From: Nematostella vectensis
Taxonomy: Eukaryota > Cnidaria > Anthozoa > Actiniaria > Edwardsiidae
Length of the DNA stretch: 64,000 nucleotides
Assembly: GCF_932526225.1 (NCBI RefSeq)
Contig: NC_064039.1
Span: 12,852,139-12,916,138, forward strand
Direction: 5' to 3'
Shown: positions 22,990 through 34,700 of the stretch, piece by piece
Layout of the letters: every line of letters begins with the position of its first letter
Numbering within the stretch: the first letter of the stretch is position 1
Notes under the pieces: generated by a model
The model's input: only the letters and a program-made list of their open reading frames with translations
What the model was told of the DNA's origin: nothing
The model's database searches: none
Position numbers and translations under genes: made by a program

Positions 22990-24320
22990 TTTTGTTTATC
23001 TTACCAAGCACCAAATAAGAGCCGGAATAACCGGTCTTGCATGCGCCTTTGCTTCGAGTGGTTCGGCGATGCCGATAGCTTTCGGTACTCTTTTTTCGTG
23101 TCCTGGATGGCATTTGATAAAGTCAACCGGTTTGGCGAGTCCGATGACGCTTGAAGCAGGTGTTTCACGGACACATGGTGCGTCGGGTACCCTTTGCTGC
23201 GGTTTCTTGCTGCATAATATATTTTTTTTTAAAGAAAAAACGTGTAATTGTAAATAAGATACAGTGTGGTATTTCTCCTCTTCTTGTATCGGGAGAGACT
23301 CGACAGAGTAATTCGCAAAATCCTCACCCGAATAACGATTTAATTTTAGCATGAACGGCTCATTTCAACTCCATATTTTGACTACAAACTAAGAGTTACA
23401 ACGTAGCGTGATCACACATTGTGAGCTTGGGGTACCTGAACAACAATCCGAATTCGCGCGCATACACGATTGGTCTGGTCAAGTTTTTTTTTTACTATGA
23501 GGAGCTTGTCGGATGTTCGTAGTATGAATTCATCATTTTTCGTAATCCTCTTTATTTCTTAGAATTTCTCCATTAATTCTTCCCATTTTGCATCATTACA
23601 CATTTGAAAATGCTAGCTTTAATGCCAACAGCCCTATAGAATCATATCATAGAAACAACATAAAAGACATTCCGTTCGTCACGCCCAAGATACGTAGAAG
23701 ATCACAGCTTTTATAACACGACAAATACACTTTTGAAAATATACGTTTTAATTGTATACCATCTCATTTTAAAAGAAGGCAATAAATATATTATTTTGGA
23801 TTATGATTTTATAGCTACGAATAGTGACGGGGAGGGGGGGGGGGCGGTTTTCTCATGACGACCTGATAGGAATTCTCGTCGTATTTTAGGGGTCAAAATC
23901 GGGCCTCAGGTATTTTTAGGGGTATGGATTATTGCATACTTCCAACTTCTAAACAAAATACTTATAGGAATATTTTTTTTGCTTCTAGGGTATTTTTAGG
24001 GTAGCAGTTTTTGGTGTTCAGGTATTTTTTAGGGTTATTTTTTTTTAATTTTACGACGAGCATCCCTATCACCCTTAAGACCCCCCCCCCAGGAGGGGGG
24101 GGACAAAACCGGTTTTTTTTTTTTCAGCCGTCGGTTCGTGGCACCAGGCTAACAGAAACGTGCTGGAAATCGAGCCACGTGGTGACACAAATAATATAAT
24201 CTCTGTGACAAGTGTGACGCTACCGCCTCCTGCCCTTTTGAACAAATCGGAGAAATTGCTAGCTGCTTTCTAAGTACTGCCACGATAGCATATAACGCCA
24301 TGATGACAGGGATATGCGTG
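22990..24320. other. Intergenic, homopolymer-rich, no gene recognised
   Basis: No coding exon is supported. Near 23830 there is a run of about ten G. At 24078-24102 a C11 tract and a G8 tract are separated by three bases, a potential hairpin. Between 23883 and 24040 the short motif gtatttttaggg recurs about four times, as if from a degenerate repeat. Confidence 0.5.
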
Positions 24321-27300
24321 TTAACTCTGTTTACTGTCACACCATGGTGTGACGTCATAATCACAGTGCAGCTCCACGTTGACAATTGTACAGGGCGTGC
24401 CGTCTATCATTAGCTGGCGTTTGCTTTGTATCGTGTACTCCACCGTATCGGCCCCCGTATCCCTATCTCTGCGGAAGGACTCCTAAGAGGCGATAAACAC
24501 AAACAGATCAAAACAGATGAGCACCAAACAGATCAAGACAGATAATCAACACATCAAAAGAGATAAACAGAGAATCAGACTTAACGAGAGGTTGACGTAG
24601 CATATTTTTCTAGCAAACAATTCGACAGCCAGACTAGACTACATTGTGTGGGTACTTTTGAATCACTTCTATAAAGGCGAAAAGTGATGGATTTATCTCC
24701 GCCATGGAGGGGGTTCATGGGGGCCATGATCCTCATGAAAAATGTATACGTTTTTTCATATCAAGAAAATTTAGCCAAAACTTGTCGTTTTTGCCAGGCT
24801 TTTTTTGATGAAGTACCCCCTGATCCCGATTAGAAACTGACTAGGAACTGAGGAATTAGGAATTAGAATCACCGCGGGTTTTTTATTCCTTTATTTCAAA
24901 AAGAGCATGGCACGTTCCGAGCTTCAACAAGTCTGCACTGTCTACCATTGCTCAATGTTTGCTATGACCTCGTGCATAATGTACGAAACACACGTAAAGG
25001 AAAGGACTTGCTTTCTCTTTTCTTAGTATTAAAAAATTATGGCTTCACCTTTTTCTGATTGTATAACCGAGCATAGTCCCTTTTCCTGAGCTGGGGGTCG
25101 TGGTCATGCTTGAAAGTGTTGTAGCCCGTTGTGATGGCATTTTTTCCATGACGGTATAGCTGTTTAAGGAGAAAGTTTAAGAAGAAAGTTAAGGAGAAAG
25201 TTTAATTCGGTTTAGATGAACAAAACAATAAGAGTCGTGATTATCTCGAATTAACATAATGTTCCTAGGGGATTTGGTTTACAACCAATACAATAGAAAG
25301 GACTTTTCAAGAGGTTAACCAATAACAAATAAAGTCAGGCCTTTAAAAGTAAAAGAGAGTATGACCAGGGTGAGCGTGTGGAGAGATTTATTCACCCATT
25401 TATTAAGGGCCATCTAAATGACACTTTTTTAAATTTTAGCAAAACTCAATGTCAAGTAATGATTTCGCCTGAGCCTCAATAGCCGCCCTGGCTATGAACC
25501 AGTTTCCACTGTATTATTTCATATATTTTTTGCACTGATCTGTGATCAATGATTAATGATTTATACATGGCATGTGTATGACAGCAGTTTGTTTCTCACC
25601 GTCAGGCCAGCTTCCATCATACGCTGATAGAGTTCATCGTCTTCTCTTCCCCATCCCCAAAACTTGTTTGACAACCCGTTCACCTTTAGACCATTCGATC
25701 CATTCATCAGTATCCACAACTAACATAGTATTAAGCTTGGCCCTACTGATATCTTTTTTTGCCCATGGTTTAATTTTCCACTTTCTTGCATTATACACAT
25801 ATAAACATAAAATTATGCAAATATAAATTACCAATTAATTCCAAATCTACATGCTTGCATAAGAAATGCAGGGCTAGATTTTGCTCATTTCTAAACAAGA
25901 ATTTCTCTTTCAAGATGGTGGGAAAACTATGAATAGAATTATACATGTAATGTACCTTTTCAAATTGTTCTAGAGTCATCATCAGTATCCCACCCACAAA
26001 TGTTCTGTAGTGATACTTGGGATGAAGGTGCGGTGATGAGATGTGAAAAGGACCCTTCTCTGGATACCCATAGAATAACTTAGAGTTGAGTGGCAAGAGG
26101 TCTACATCATGCATGACAATATAATCACACTCATTCCTGGCTACAAGGTAGCCTACATTGAGGAGAGAGGCACGGTTGAACCTGGCAGTAAGGATAAACT
26201 GTGTTAGTTTACATTTGGAATATAGGCTTACTAAGGAAGGGGGGTGGTTTTTGAAGTATAGGCAAGTACCTTGGTTGGGCGCAACCCAGCTTGGCCACCA
26301 AAAGAATGTTACTGTAATGATTCGAATAAGCACTACCCCCCCCCCCCCACCCGACAGCAAAATCTGGAATAAGCACTACCCCCCCCCCCACCCGACAGCA
26401 AAATCTGGAATAAGCACTACCCCCCCCCCCACCCGACAGCAAAATCTGGAATAAGCACTACCCCCCCCCCCACCCGACAGCAAAATCTGTAATAAGCACT
26501 ACCCCCCCCCACCCGACAGCAAAATCTGGAATAAGCACTACCCCCCCCCACCCGACAGCAAAATCTGGAATAAGCACTACCCCCCCCCCCCCCACCCGAC
26601 AGCAAAATCTGGAATAAGCACTACCCCCCCCCCCCACCCGACAGCAAAATCTGTAATAAGCACCCCCCCTTCCCATCCCACTAAAAAAGATCCCAACAAA
26701 AGCGCCACTTGAATGGTGTTATTTTATTAAGCTCGCATTGACATTCTCACATTACAACACGGTCTACTTATTATCACTTTAACTTCTTTGTACCTATGTG
26801 CACAAAGTTTTGTTCTCAATCAATTCAGAAGCTGGTATTTTTTGCCGAAATAAAATAAGCGGCCCTTCCCCAATAAGCACCCCCCCAAAGACCTGAAAAA
26901 TTAAATAAGCTCCCCAGGCGCTTATTCAAATTATTACGGTATTTCTTATTGAAGGAGCATATTACTGTGTGCAGAACTATTGCATTCTAAAGGAGGTTCT
27001 TTGAAATTGGATGCTAAAATGAGCATTTAAAGTATACTGAAAGATATTCAGTGGTATATACCTGTCTTAAACAAGGTTGCACTCAAGAAACCATGTGTTC
27101 TAACCTGCAGTGATTTATGGGTATCAAATAAATGAGATTATAAAAGCATAAACACATTCTTATTTATGTGCCTGTAAAAATTCACATGGTTTTGAAAGAC
27201 CAGGATTCAGCAATTTATACATTGCAGGCTACAACATATGGACTCTCAAGTGCAACCTTAACTGATATAGGTGTATGAAAAATATATTTAAATATAAAAA

Positions 27301-27991
27301 AATGTCAAATACTTACACAAAAGTTTCCATAGGTACTATACCTGTGCTTGTCAACTTGGTTCATGATAAAAATTCTGTGCCTGATTTTCTTCTCACTCAG
27401 AAATTTATTCATATGAGGCACAAACTCTAACAATTCTTCAAATCTATTCCTGTAAGGTACAACGACACCTAAGACATGAGGACCCCATGATAAATCATCA
27501 TCTGGTTCTTGGGGAGATTTGCCATGGATATCTGAAAAGCGATGTGAAAATGAGACGTTTGCCTGCTTTGAATAGTATCTAAGAAACAATTACTTGAAAC
27601 ATTTATGATAAACGATCAATTGATGAGTTTTACAAGTTGTTTTAACTAACAACACACTGCGCTGACACGTCAGACCATCAGTTTGTCAATAAATAGTGCC
27701 TTATAATTTTAGTTTATACTCTTAACTTCTAAGAAAAATAGTTCAAATGTTCAACCCATTACCTGATTGTGTAGGCTTTATTGTAGCAAATGTTTCTATC
27801 GTAGAAAGACGCTGTTTTGATTCCGTGTCCCGTATTTGTTCTTGGAGCCCGTCTGGTAAAATTAGTCTTTTTGTGTATTCCCGGCAGTCGCATTCCTTCT
27901 CGTTTAGATACATCATGCTCAGGTAGATTGTGGCTACCACAGCGCAAGTGAGATAAAACAATAAACCAACAGCGACTTTTTGTGGAACCAT
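24321..27991 (-). CDS. B4GALT7: B4GALT7, xylosylprotein beta-1,4-galactosyltransferase (complete)
   Basis: Six minus-strand exons join in phase: 27763-27991, 27342-27531, 25956-26181, 25600-25683, 25049-25159 and 24321-24482. They give 333 residues, close to the 327 of the human enzyme. The enzyme adds the first galactose to xylose in the glycosaminoglycan linker, using UDP-galactose and manganese in the Golgi. Visible features are a type II signal anchor (about residues 5-27), [34 protein letters not shown], the metal-binding DVD in MHDVDLLP (165-167), YRTFVGGIL, the catalytic-loop [11 protein letters not shown] (about 223-232), [14 protein letters not shown] and a C-terminal PCTIVNV...TPWC cysteine motif. 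The last two exons are short and only found by homology. If the donor at 25048 were ignored, the frame would stop after KVKP and lose the conserved C-terminal domain. It is head to head with LYAR. Confidence 0.93.
26328..26660 (-). repeat. C/G-rich tandem array, about 8 units of about 40 bp, in a B4GALT7 intron
   Basis: The unit contains acccgacagcaaaatctgga followed by ataagcactac and a C tract. The C tract varies from about 9 to 13 bases between units while the rest is almost invariant. In the B4GALT7 transcript the tract is poly-G. The array starts about 150 bp upstream of the acceptor of the exon at 25956-26181. Confidence 0.95.
26640..26942. repeat. Dispersed element rich in AATAAGC(G/A)CC motifs
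   Basis: This continues from the C-rich array and holds further copies of ataagcaccccc and ataagctccccaggcgcttattc. The same words appear in the NSMCE4A intron at 33985-34330, so this is an interspersed repeat family. Its ends and class were not resolved. Confidence 0.5.
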
Positions 27992-28624
27992 AATATATCC
28001 AGGAAGAATTTGACCCAGTGTAAAAATCCCGTGTAAAATTCCTTTGATGACTCATTGTTTTCTCCTTGTTTCGTTGAAAAACGATTTTAGATGCCCTTTA
28101 AGTTGGGCCATGATATGCTTTTATCCCCTTGGCTGTTGTGTCGATATAATTTCTTGGTAAAATTAGTATTTGTAGGGTTTAGAGCCCATAACACGAGAAA
28201 ACATCTAATGTTTGTTTCTATAAATGGGACAGGTACTTTACTTGTGATTCTTAGTCCATTAAAGGCTTAAATTTACAGGGGTGGGGTGAGGCCCACAAAT
28301 AAAAGTACTCGCAAAAGGAACTTAAAATTAATCAAAACACGCTTTTTTTCCAAATAATTTACACAAAACGATACAAACGAGAGAGATTCATTTCATTTTC
28401 ATCCATCAATTATCTAAGATTTTGTTAAATCAAGGCTCAATATTTTGTACTTCTACCCCTCCCCATGAATTTATAAATGCGGTCAACTATCTTGGCGCAT
28501 GCTCGAACAACACGTGCGTATAGAGCGTTAGTGGGAGAAAACTTCGAAACTTTGTGTGTTTACTCACGAAATTCCACTTTTATCCTACTTTAAATACTTT
28601 TAGCCGTTTCAGTTTCACGTAGTG
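27992..28624. promoter_or_regulatory. Shared head-to-head promoter region of B4GALT7 and LYAR
   Basis: The two start codons face away from each other across 633 bp with no other gene between. No TATA box stands out. A CACGTG lies at about 28510. Bidirectional control is inferred from spacing only. Confidence 0.5.
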
Positions 28625-30625
28625 ATGGTTTCGTTCATCTGCAACGCTTGTGGACAGAGTATCCGCAAGAATCAAGTAGAAAAACATTACCAAACTGTGT
28701 GCCGAAACTGCGAGGTCCTATCTTGTATAGACTGTGGCAAGGATTTTCATGGTGACGAATATGCAGGACATACAAGCTGTATTACCGAGGCAGAGAAATA
28801 CCAAGGGAAGTTGTTTAAACCCAAAGACAAACAGAACAAAGGCGAACAAAAACAGCAGCAATGGATTAAGGTACTACAACACACAAGGAGCCCAAAGCCA
28901 CAAACACGACCCCTTGATTGAAAAGATATGTTGGTGTGTGAATATGCTCTCATCAAATAGTACCCTTCGATTTGAATTAATTACAAGTCTAACTAAATGC
29001 TCATATGCTTCTTATTAAAATAATAATTCCCTTGTGTAGCGCAATTTATCTAACACCCTCGTGAGATCTTAGTGGATTTGTTTGCGGGAGCTTTCTATAT
29101 GGCAAAAATCTGCAAGGTGATACCCACCCCTTCCCCCCCTAAATGAATATACCCCTCCCCCCAAAAAAATTCTCAAGCCTTGAGATTTTCAGAGGTTGAC
29201 AGGTATGCATATACTTGTCCCTAGGATAATGGGGAAGTCACATGGCAGAGTAGTTACTTAATCCAGGGAAGGCATGGTTAGTTCATGTTTCAACCCATCT
29301 CCCCAACACAAAATTTTACACATTTGTGGCTATTGGATTAGGGTGTTTTATAAAGCTGATATTTTTCTGATTCCATTGGGTTAGCAAGTACAGGATGCTT
29401 CTAGAGCAGAGGATGAGGATCCCCAGATAAAAGGACTTCTGCGTAGACTCAAACAGTACTCAAACATCCCAAGAAAGAGAGCCAAATTCCAGGTATTAAA
29501 GAATCTGCATAACTTAGCACATATCTGGATTTTTTAAATACATTATATTTAATGCAAGATGCAAAGATGACTGTTACTGTTTTTTTAGAACTTCTGCAAG
29601 AACAGCATCAATGTCTATGACCAGGCATTACTGGAGAGACTTTGGGATGTGTTCTCTGGTGGTGACAAGGTTTGTGGTGGCAAAGTCAGAATGATCTTTT
29701 TAAGCCTATACTTATAGCAGCTATGGTTTTATCTGGCAGAGCACATCAGAACAGAACAGCAACCAATCAGAGAATGGTTTGGAACAGAACGAAAATGGTA
29801 GCAATGGTACTGGTGTTGAACCCAGTGAAACAGAGAAAATTGAATCGGAGAAAAAGAGAAAAAAAGGAAAGAAAAACAAAAAGGATATGGAGACACAGGA
29901 AACATTAAAAACAAACAACAATAAGAAAATAGAGCATCATGAACTGGCTGATAAGAACAAGAAATCTAAAAAGAAACGGAAAAGGGATGACAATGATGAA
30001 GAAAATAATGTGGAAAGCTCTCCTTGCAAAAAAGTCAAAGGATCAGAACCAGGGGACACAACAGAGGATAATAATCAAGATGAGAAACAAACAGGTATTA
30101 CCAGATATAGCACACCTCAGTGGGACATTATTTTTCTTTCATGACTTTCTAAAATTTGGATTATAAGTATGGAGGCCCAAAATTAATTATTTCAATTGCC
30201 ACTAACAAGGAGATGGGAGATTGTTCCATGTCTTTTGTACTTTTATGCACTGTGATTTGTTTTTCAGTCTTGCAATATATAATTGTATTTCATAGAAAAG
30301 TTCAAGTGGTCTTCTATCATCAAGAGAGTCCTAAGAGAAGCCCCAAACAATGAGCTGTCTGTCAAAAGACTTAGGAAAAAGGTATATAACCCCTTTGGCC
30401 ATTTACTTTGCTTGCTTCTACTTAAAGAGCTTAGGAGCGCTATTGATGTGTTTTTTTTTTCAGCTGAAAGTCCTTTTGTTGTTTCAGGTCTTGACCGAGT
30501 TTCTGTCACATGGAGGAAGTACAAAGTCCTATAATAACAATGAATTGAGAGCTCTTTTTGAAAAAAAAATTAACAAGAACCCAAGTGTCAAAGTTATGAA
30601 GGAAAGAGCAAAGCTTTGTACATAG
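28625..30625 (+). CDS. LYAR: LYAR, cell growth-regulating nucleolar protein
   Basis: Six exons join in phase: 28625-28870, 29385-29492, 29589-29669, 29740-30094, 30296-30381 and 30488-30625. They give 337 residues. The N-terminus has the LYAR-type paired C2HC zinc fingers (FICNACGQSI, VCRNCEVLSCIDCGKDFHGD, residues about 3-45). A conserved region follows (IPRKRAKFQ, then NSINVYDQALLERLWDVFS). A long lysine/glutamate-rich low-complexity stretch gives nucleolar targeting (EKKRKKGKKNKKDMETQE and KKSKKKRKRDD). The C-terminal domain carries KFKWSSIIKRVLREAPNNE, SVKRLRKKVL and KKINKNPSVKVMKE. In vertebrates LYAR acts in ribosome biogenesis and transcription control. The second exon has an alternative acceptor 9 bp downstream (29394), which would drop three residues. 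An AATAAA follows 15 bp after the stop. Confidence 0.93.
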
Positions 30626-30639
30626 CAATTAAAACAGTG

Positions 30640-30645
30640 AATAAA
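30640..30645 (+). terminator. AATAAA poly(A) signal of LYAR
   Basis: A canonical hexamer lies 15 bp after the LYAR stop codon on the same strand. This implies a very short 3' UTR. Confidence 0.65.
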
Positions 30646-31484
30646 CTTAATCTTTTTATTAAAATACTATGATTGAATTTGTCATAAGATGCATTAAACA
30701 TAACATTTTAATAGCAGAAGCTTCCATTCCAAGGCTAGTAAAGAAATTGCTATGAATTCCATTCTAAATTGCATAATTTTATCATTCTGATTTCTAGAAT
30801 CTTAAATTATTAGTATTTTGTACAAATTGGACAATATATTCTCTCAATCTATTTATCGCCTTTCCCAGTGCCTACAGTAATGTCTATAAAATATTGTTCT
30901 TATTGACCTAAATACTAAGGACTCTGGTTTTCGATTGAGTGTTATCCTGGTTGAGTAAAAACAAGCTGAGAGGAATTAGTTCGTAGTGCCTCAGGGTGTT
31001 TAATGGCACAAAACCATTGGTACCCAAGGTAATGTGTCAATTGTTCTTCAAATAAAATTACACAGACTAGCATGAGGCACATTAAATAGACTTGTGTTAC
31101 AACTTTCTAAAATGTCTAACATAACTCTTAAGTATTTTCTTTTCTTTATGCATTTCGTGGCATAATTTCCTTTTAAATATTTGATCCCCTGGGCCATGAA
31201 ATTTGTTTTATTTACAAAGCAGTAAAAATAATTGATCTTTGCAACCATTTAAAGAACCTGTCACAAAATGTAGTTTAGTTTCTGGATGAGTAAATTGCAT
31301 GACAAGATGCATAATGGTTGCAAAGACAACTAGGTACAAGAGAACTTAGGTTTCAAAGATGAATTTAAAAACCAACCTAATAACAGTGTGTCCTAAGACA
31401 CACATTCACAATAAAAGATAGTCCCACATATTTCCTCTAAACTTTAACCTTCTTAATAATAACATCTATTTATAAAAGCCAGTT
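30646..31484. other. Spacer between convergent LYAR and NSMCE4A
   Basis: AT-rich DNA with no recognised gene. It separates the 3' ends of two convergent genes and probably holds the NSMCE4A 3' UTR. Confidence 0.5.
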
Positions 31485-31790
31485 ATGGGTCCTAATAGTG
31501 TCATCCTTTTATTGAAGTTCCAAGTAACTATGGCTGGAACATGTATTTTGTTTGTCATCAAGCACTGTCTGCCCCATGGCGCGTTACTAATAGTGTCCTC
31601 TTTATTGAGGTTCCACTGTAAGTATGGCTGGAACATGTATTTTGTTTGTCATCAAACTCTGTCTGCCCCATGGCGCATTCCTAATAGTGTCATCTTTATT
31701 GAGGTTCCACTGTAAGTATGGTTGGAACATGTATTTTGTTTGTTATCAATCACTGTCTGACCCATGGTCTGTTCCATTATGTCCATTCAT
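31485..31790 (-). repeat. 94-bp tandem repeat that includes the NSMCE4A stop codon
   Basis: The shared phrase tggctggaacatgtattttg starts at 31531, 31625 and (as tggttggaac) 31719, spacing 94 and 94 bp. The unit extends into the final NSMCE4A exon. Its segment atcaatcactgtctgaccca at 31746 (stop codon and last residues) recurs as atcaagcactgtctgcccca and atcaaactctgtctgcccca in the upstream-coordinate units. The gene end has been tandemly copied into its own 3' flank. Confidence 0.9.
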
Positions 31791-34700
31791 CGTGCCAGAT
31801 CTGCCTGGCTGGATTCTGGGTCTTGTTGGAATCAATGCTTGCTTGATTTCAAATACTTTAATGGCTTCCTGCAATTGGGTGGATTTAATCAAGCAGGGCC
31901 ATAGCAGTGGTAATGGCACTGGGGGCATGTCCCCCCCCCCCCCCCCCCCCAATAATTTTATAAATCATATAATTTCAGTAAACCAAACAATGTTTTTCAT
32001 CTGTCATTTTTTAAAGGCAGGATTGAAGGATAAAACTCTTATTCTATCCCCACTTCCAACTGCACAATAGCACACTTAGTGATTAAGTTTGAGAAGTGAA
32101 ACCCATACAAATGACTTACTGCCAAACATTTACTAGATATATAAAAACTTGATTTTTATGAGCAAAAATAAAATAAAAAACTTGATTTTTATGAGCAAAA
32201 ACAAAATAGACCTTGACCAACCTTATACTCTTGTAGGGAGATATTCATGATCACTTGTTTTCTCTGCTGGACCCGTTTTCCTTGTTCCTCCCTGTATGGC
32301 TCAGATGGTGCTACAATAATAATAATAATAATAACAACAGTAATACCAGTATCCTTTAATAATAATTCATGCACATTAAATGGCAGGCTTGCATAATAAT
32401 GCAAGTCTGACACGCTGTTTAATCTGGGACTTTCCAGCAGGTGACACAAGACCACCATGAGAATAGAATACTGAACTTACAGATATATGGTAATCCATCC
32501 TTCAGACTGATACTAGCACGGCCTTCCTGGAAAAGTAAAAAGAACTTTTTAAATCACAGTACCTATTGAGGTAGATACATACTAGACAAGTTTCAACTAT
32601 GTAAATGAGAGGAGGAATTTCAAACTTTTTAATCTGTGAAAGCCTTATCCAGCCTCCATCTCTTTCTAATAACCCCCCCCCCCCCCCCCCACTTCAAGAG
32701 CCAAAATATTTAAATAAATCCGGATTTGCAGACTTACCTTTATAAGAAATGATAAATGGAAAATATTTTCCACAGTCTGCCCAAAACTGTCAGGGTTGAT
32801 GACAAAGTTGAAGAAACAAACTGGCTCTAGATCCCCATTGACATCTATTAAATAATATTTAACAAGTCAAATACAGTAAATATTTGAAGCAGTAAATCAC
32901 AAACTCTGTGCCTATACTGTGGCATTTCTGCATAATATTGCCCCTAAAACTATCTGGGGCAATTTTTCATGCAATGAAATAGATGGAAAAACTTTGGTCT
33001 TTGTGTGCCATATGGTTGGGTTAACTACAGAAAAACACCAAAGTGAATTAAAAATAGTTCTAGTTACTGTATATATGCAGTATCCAAAAATATTACAGCA
33101 GAACAAAATCTCTTTCAAAAGTTACTAGTAGTAGGATTGCTATATAGGCAACTGGTATACAAACTGTGAAACTCTGTGAATCTCTACCTGTATTACCTGT
33201 AGGAACTGTTGCTTTTACAAGACAGGAGTAGACCCGTGTCACTTCCTTTGTCGTTGCTTCCTCCTGACTTTCAATCTTGTCAAGCTAGAGAGGAAACAAG
33301 TAATAAACATTAACCCAGTCTTGCACTTTCCTTCATGTAAGAAATCCTAGCATTAGACATACTATCATGGATGGTAGCTTTAAAACCAAGCTGACGAGAA
33401 TATTTCTATTACAAATCAGCTTTGCTCTATTCACCCTTTTTTAAAAAGAACTATATCTAATGTTGTTACAATGAACATGATTTAATCCTGCTTTTTTAGA
33501 ATGCATCAGACTAACAAAGCAATATTTTGCTGCTAACTAAGCCTCAACATGTTGTTAAAGGGGCAGCGTCATGGTACGGCGCATGTCTGGAGTCAGTGTT
33601 TATTGGAGGCTTTTTATGAGCTGTCAATGCCAGTTTGTGGTCATTTCCTTTGAATTTAAGTCTCCTACAAGTACCAAAGGCTCATAAGTTAGTATTAGAA
33701 TTTGACTGAAATTCATTGTGTCTGGGCCGGAAAGCTATTGCAAACCTCTTACCATGACACTGCCCCTTTAAAATTTGGGGAATTTCCAGGCTGAACACCA
33801 TTATAAAAAAGGTTCTTATATAAAAAGAGTGGAGCTGTTGTTAGGGACAATAAAACTGCAGACCTGTAGCCAGTAGGGGGAAGGGTAGGCCTTACCCAGT
33901 GGAATAATGAAAATGACAAAAGACCGAAGGAGATGCGGAAGGGAAATCAAACACAAAACAAATGTGATACAGAATACAAAAAACACCTTAGACGGGGTGC
34001 TTATTCAGGGGAGGCAAATATTCAAGGGAGGCGCTTATTTAGAAGGGAAAATTTTGTTCAGAATGCTAAACATATTTTTATTCATTCAATATCAATTGTA
34101 CACTACTACAAAATTTTGTTTCTCTATATCATTATTACAACTTGAGGTAGATTTTTTCAATAATTTTTTTTAATATTTATCAAATATACTTTTATTAAGT
34201 GTTTGTCTCTTTCTTGTCCTGAGTCTATGCGCTCCAGTGCTTTCATAGAACTACATGTATGTTACAAAAAACCTGGGGAGGGGCGCTTATTCAGGGGGAG
34301 GCGCTAAATTGATGGAGGCGCTTATTCAAATAAATATGCTACTCCAGTTTAGTCTCTACAGTCCCTACAGTACAAAGAGAACCTTTCCCCACCCCTTTGT
34401 CACTTACCTGACTTGGGATGACTTTCTGTGATGCATCTGGTTTATCTGTCTTTTTGGCACGCTGCTGCGGCTTCTTTTTTTCAGGGGGGTCAAATGCAAG
34501 TGGCCCAAACCTAACATTTTACCCCAACTAACTAATTAAATGTTTCTTTCAAAAATCATAGTTATAATAATAATAATAACAACAACAACAACAACAACAA
34601 TAATAATGTTGTGGTATGCAGTGCTTCATGGGTATCAAATAGATAAGCAAATAAATAAAATACAAATCCAGTTTTGTAGAGCTAAGCATTCTTGTTAATG

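Noticed and set aside
26158-26676. Gly-rich and Pro-rich frames on both strands
   Set aside because: They are translations of the C-rich tandem array inside a B4GALT7 intron.
29672-29921. Lys/Arg-rich and Phe-rich frames overlapping LYAR exon 4
   Set aside because: They are out-of-frame readings of the low-complexity LYAR region.
31746-31952. 68-codon minus-strand frame starting MGGGGGGDMPP as a separate gene
   Set aside because: Its 5' part is poly-G intron. Only the portion from 31868 onward is real and it is the last NSMCE4A exon.
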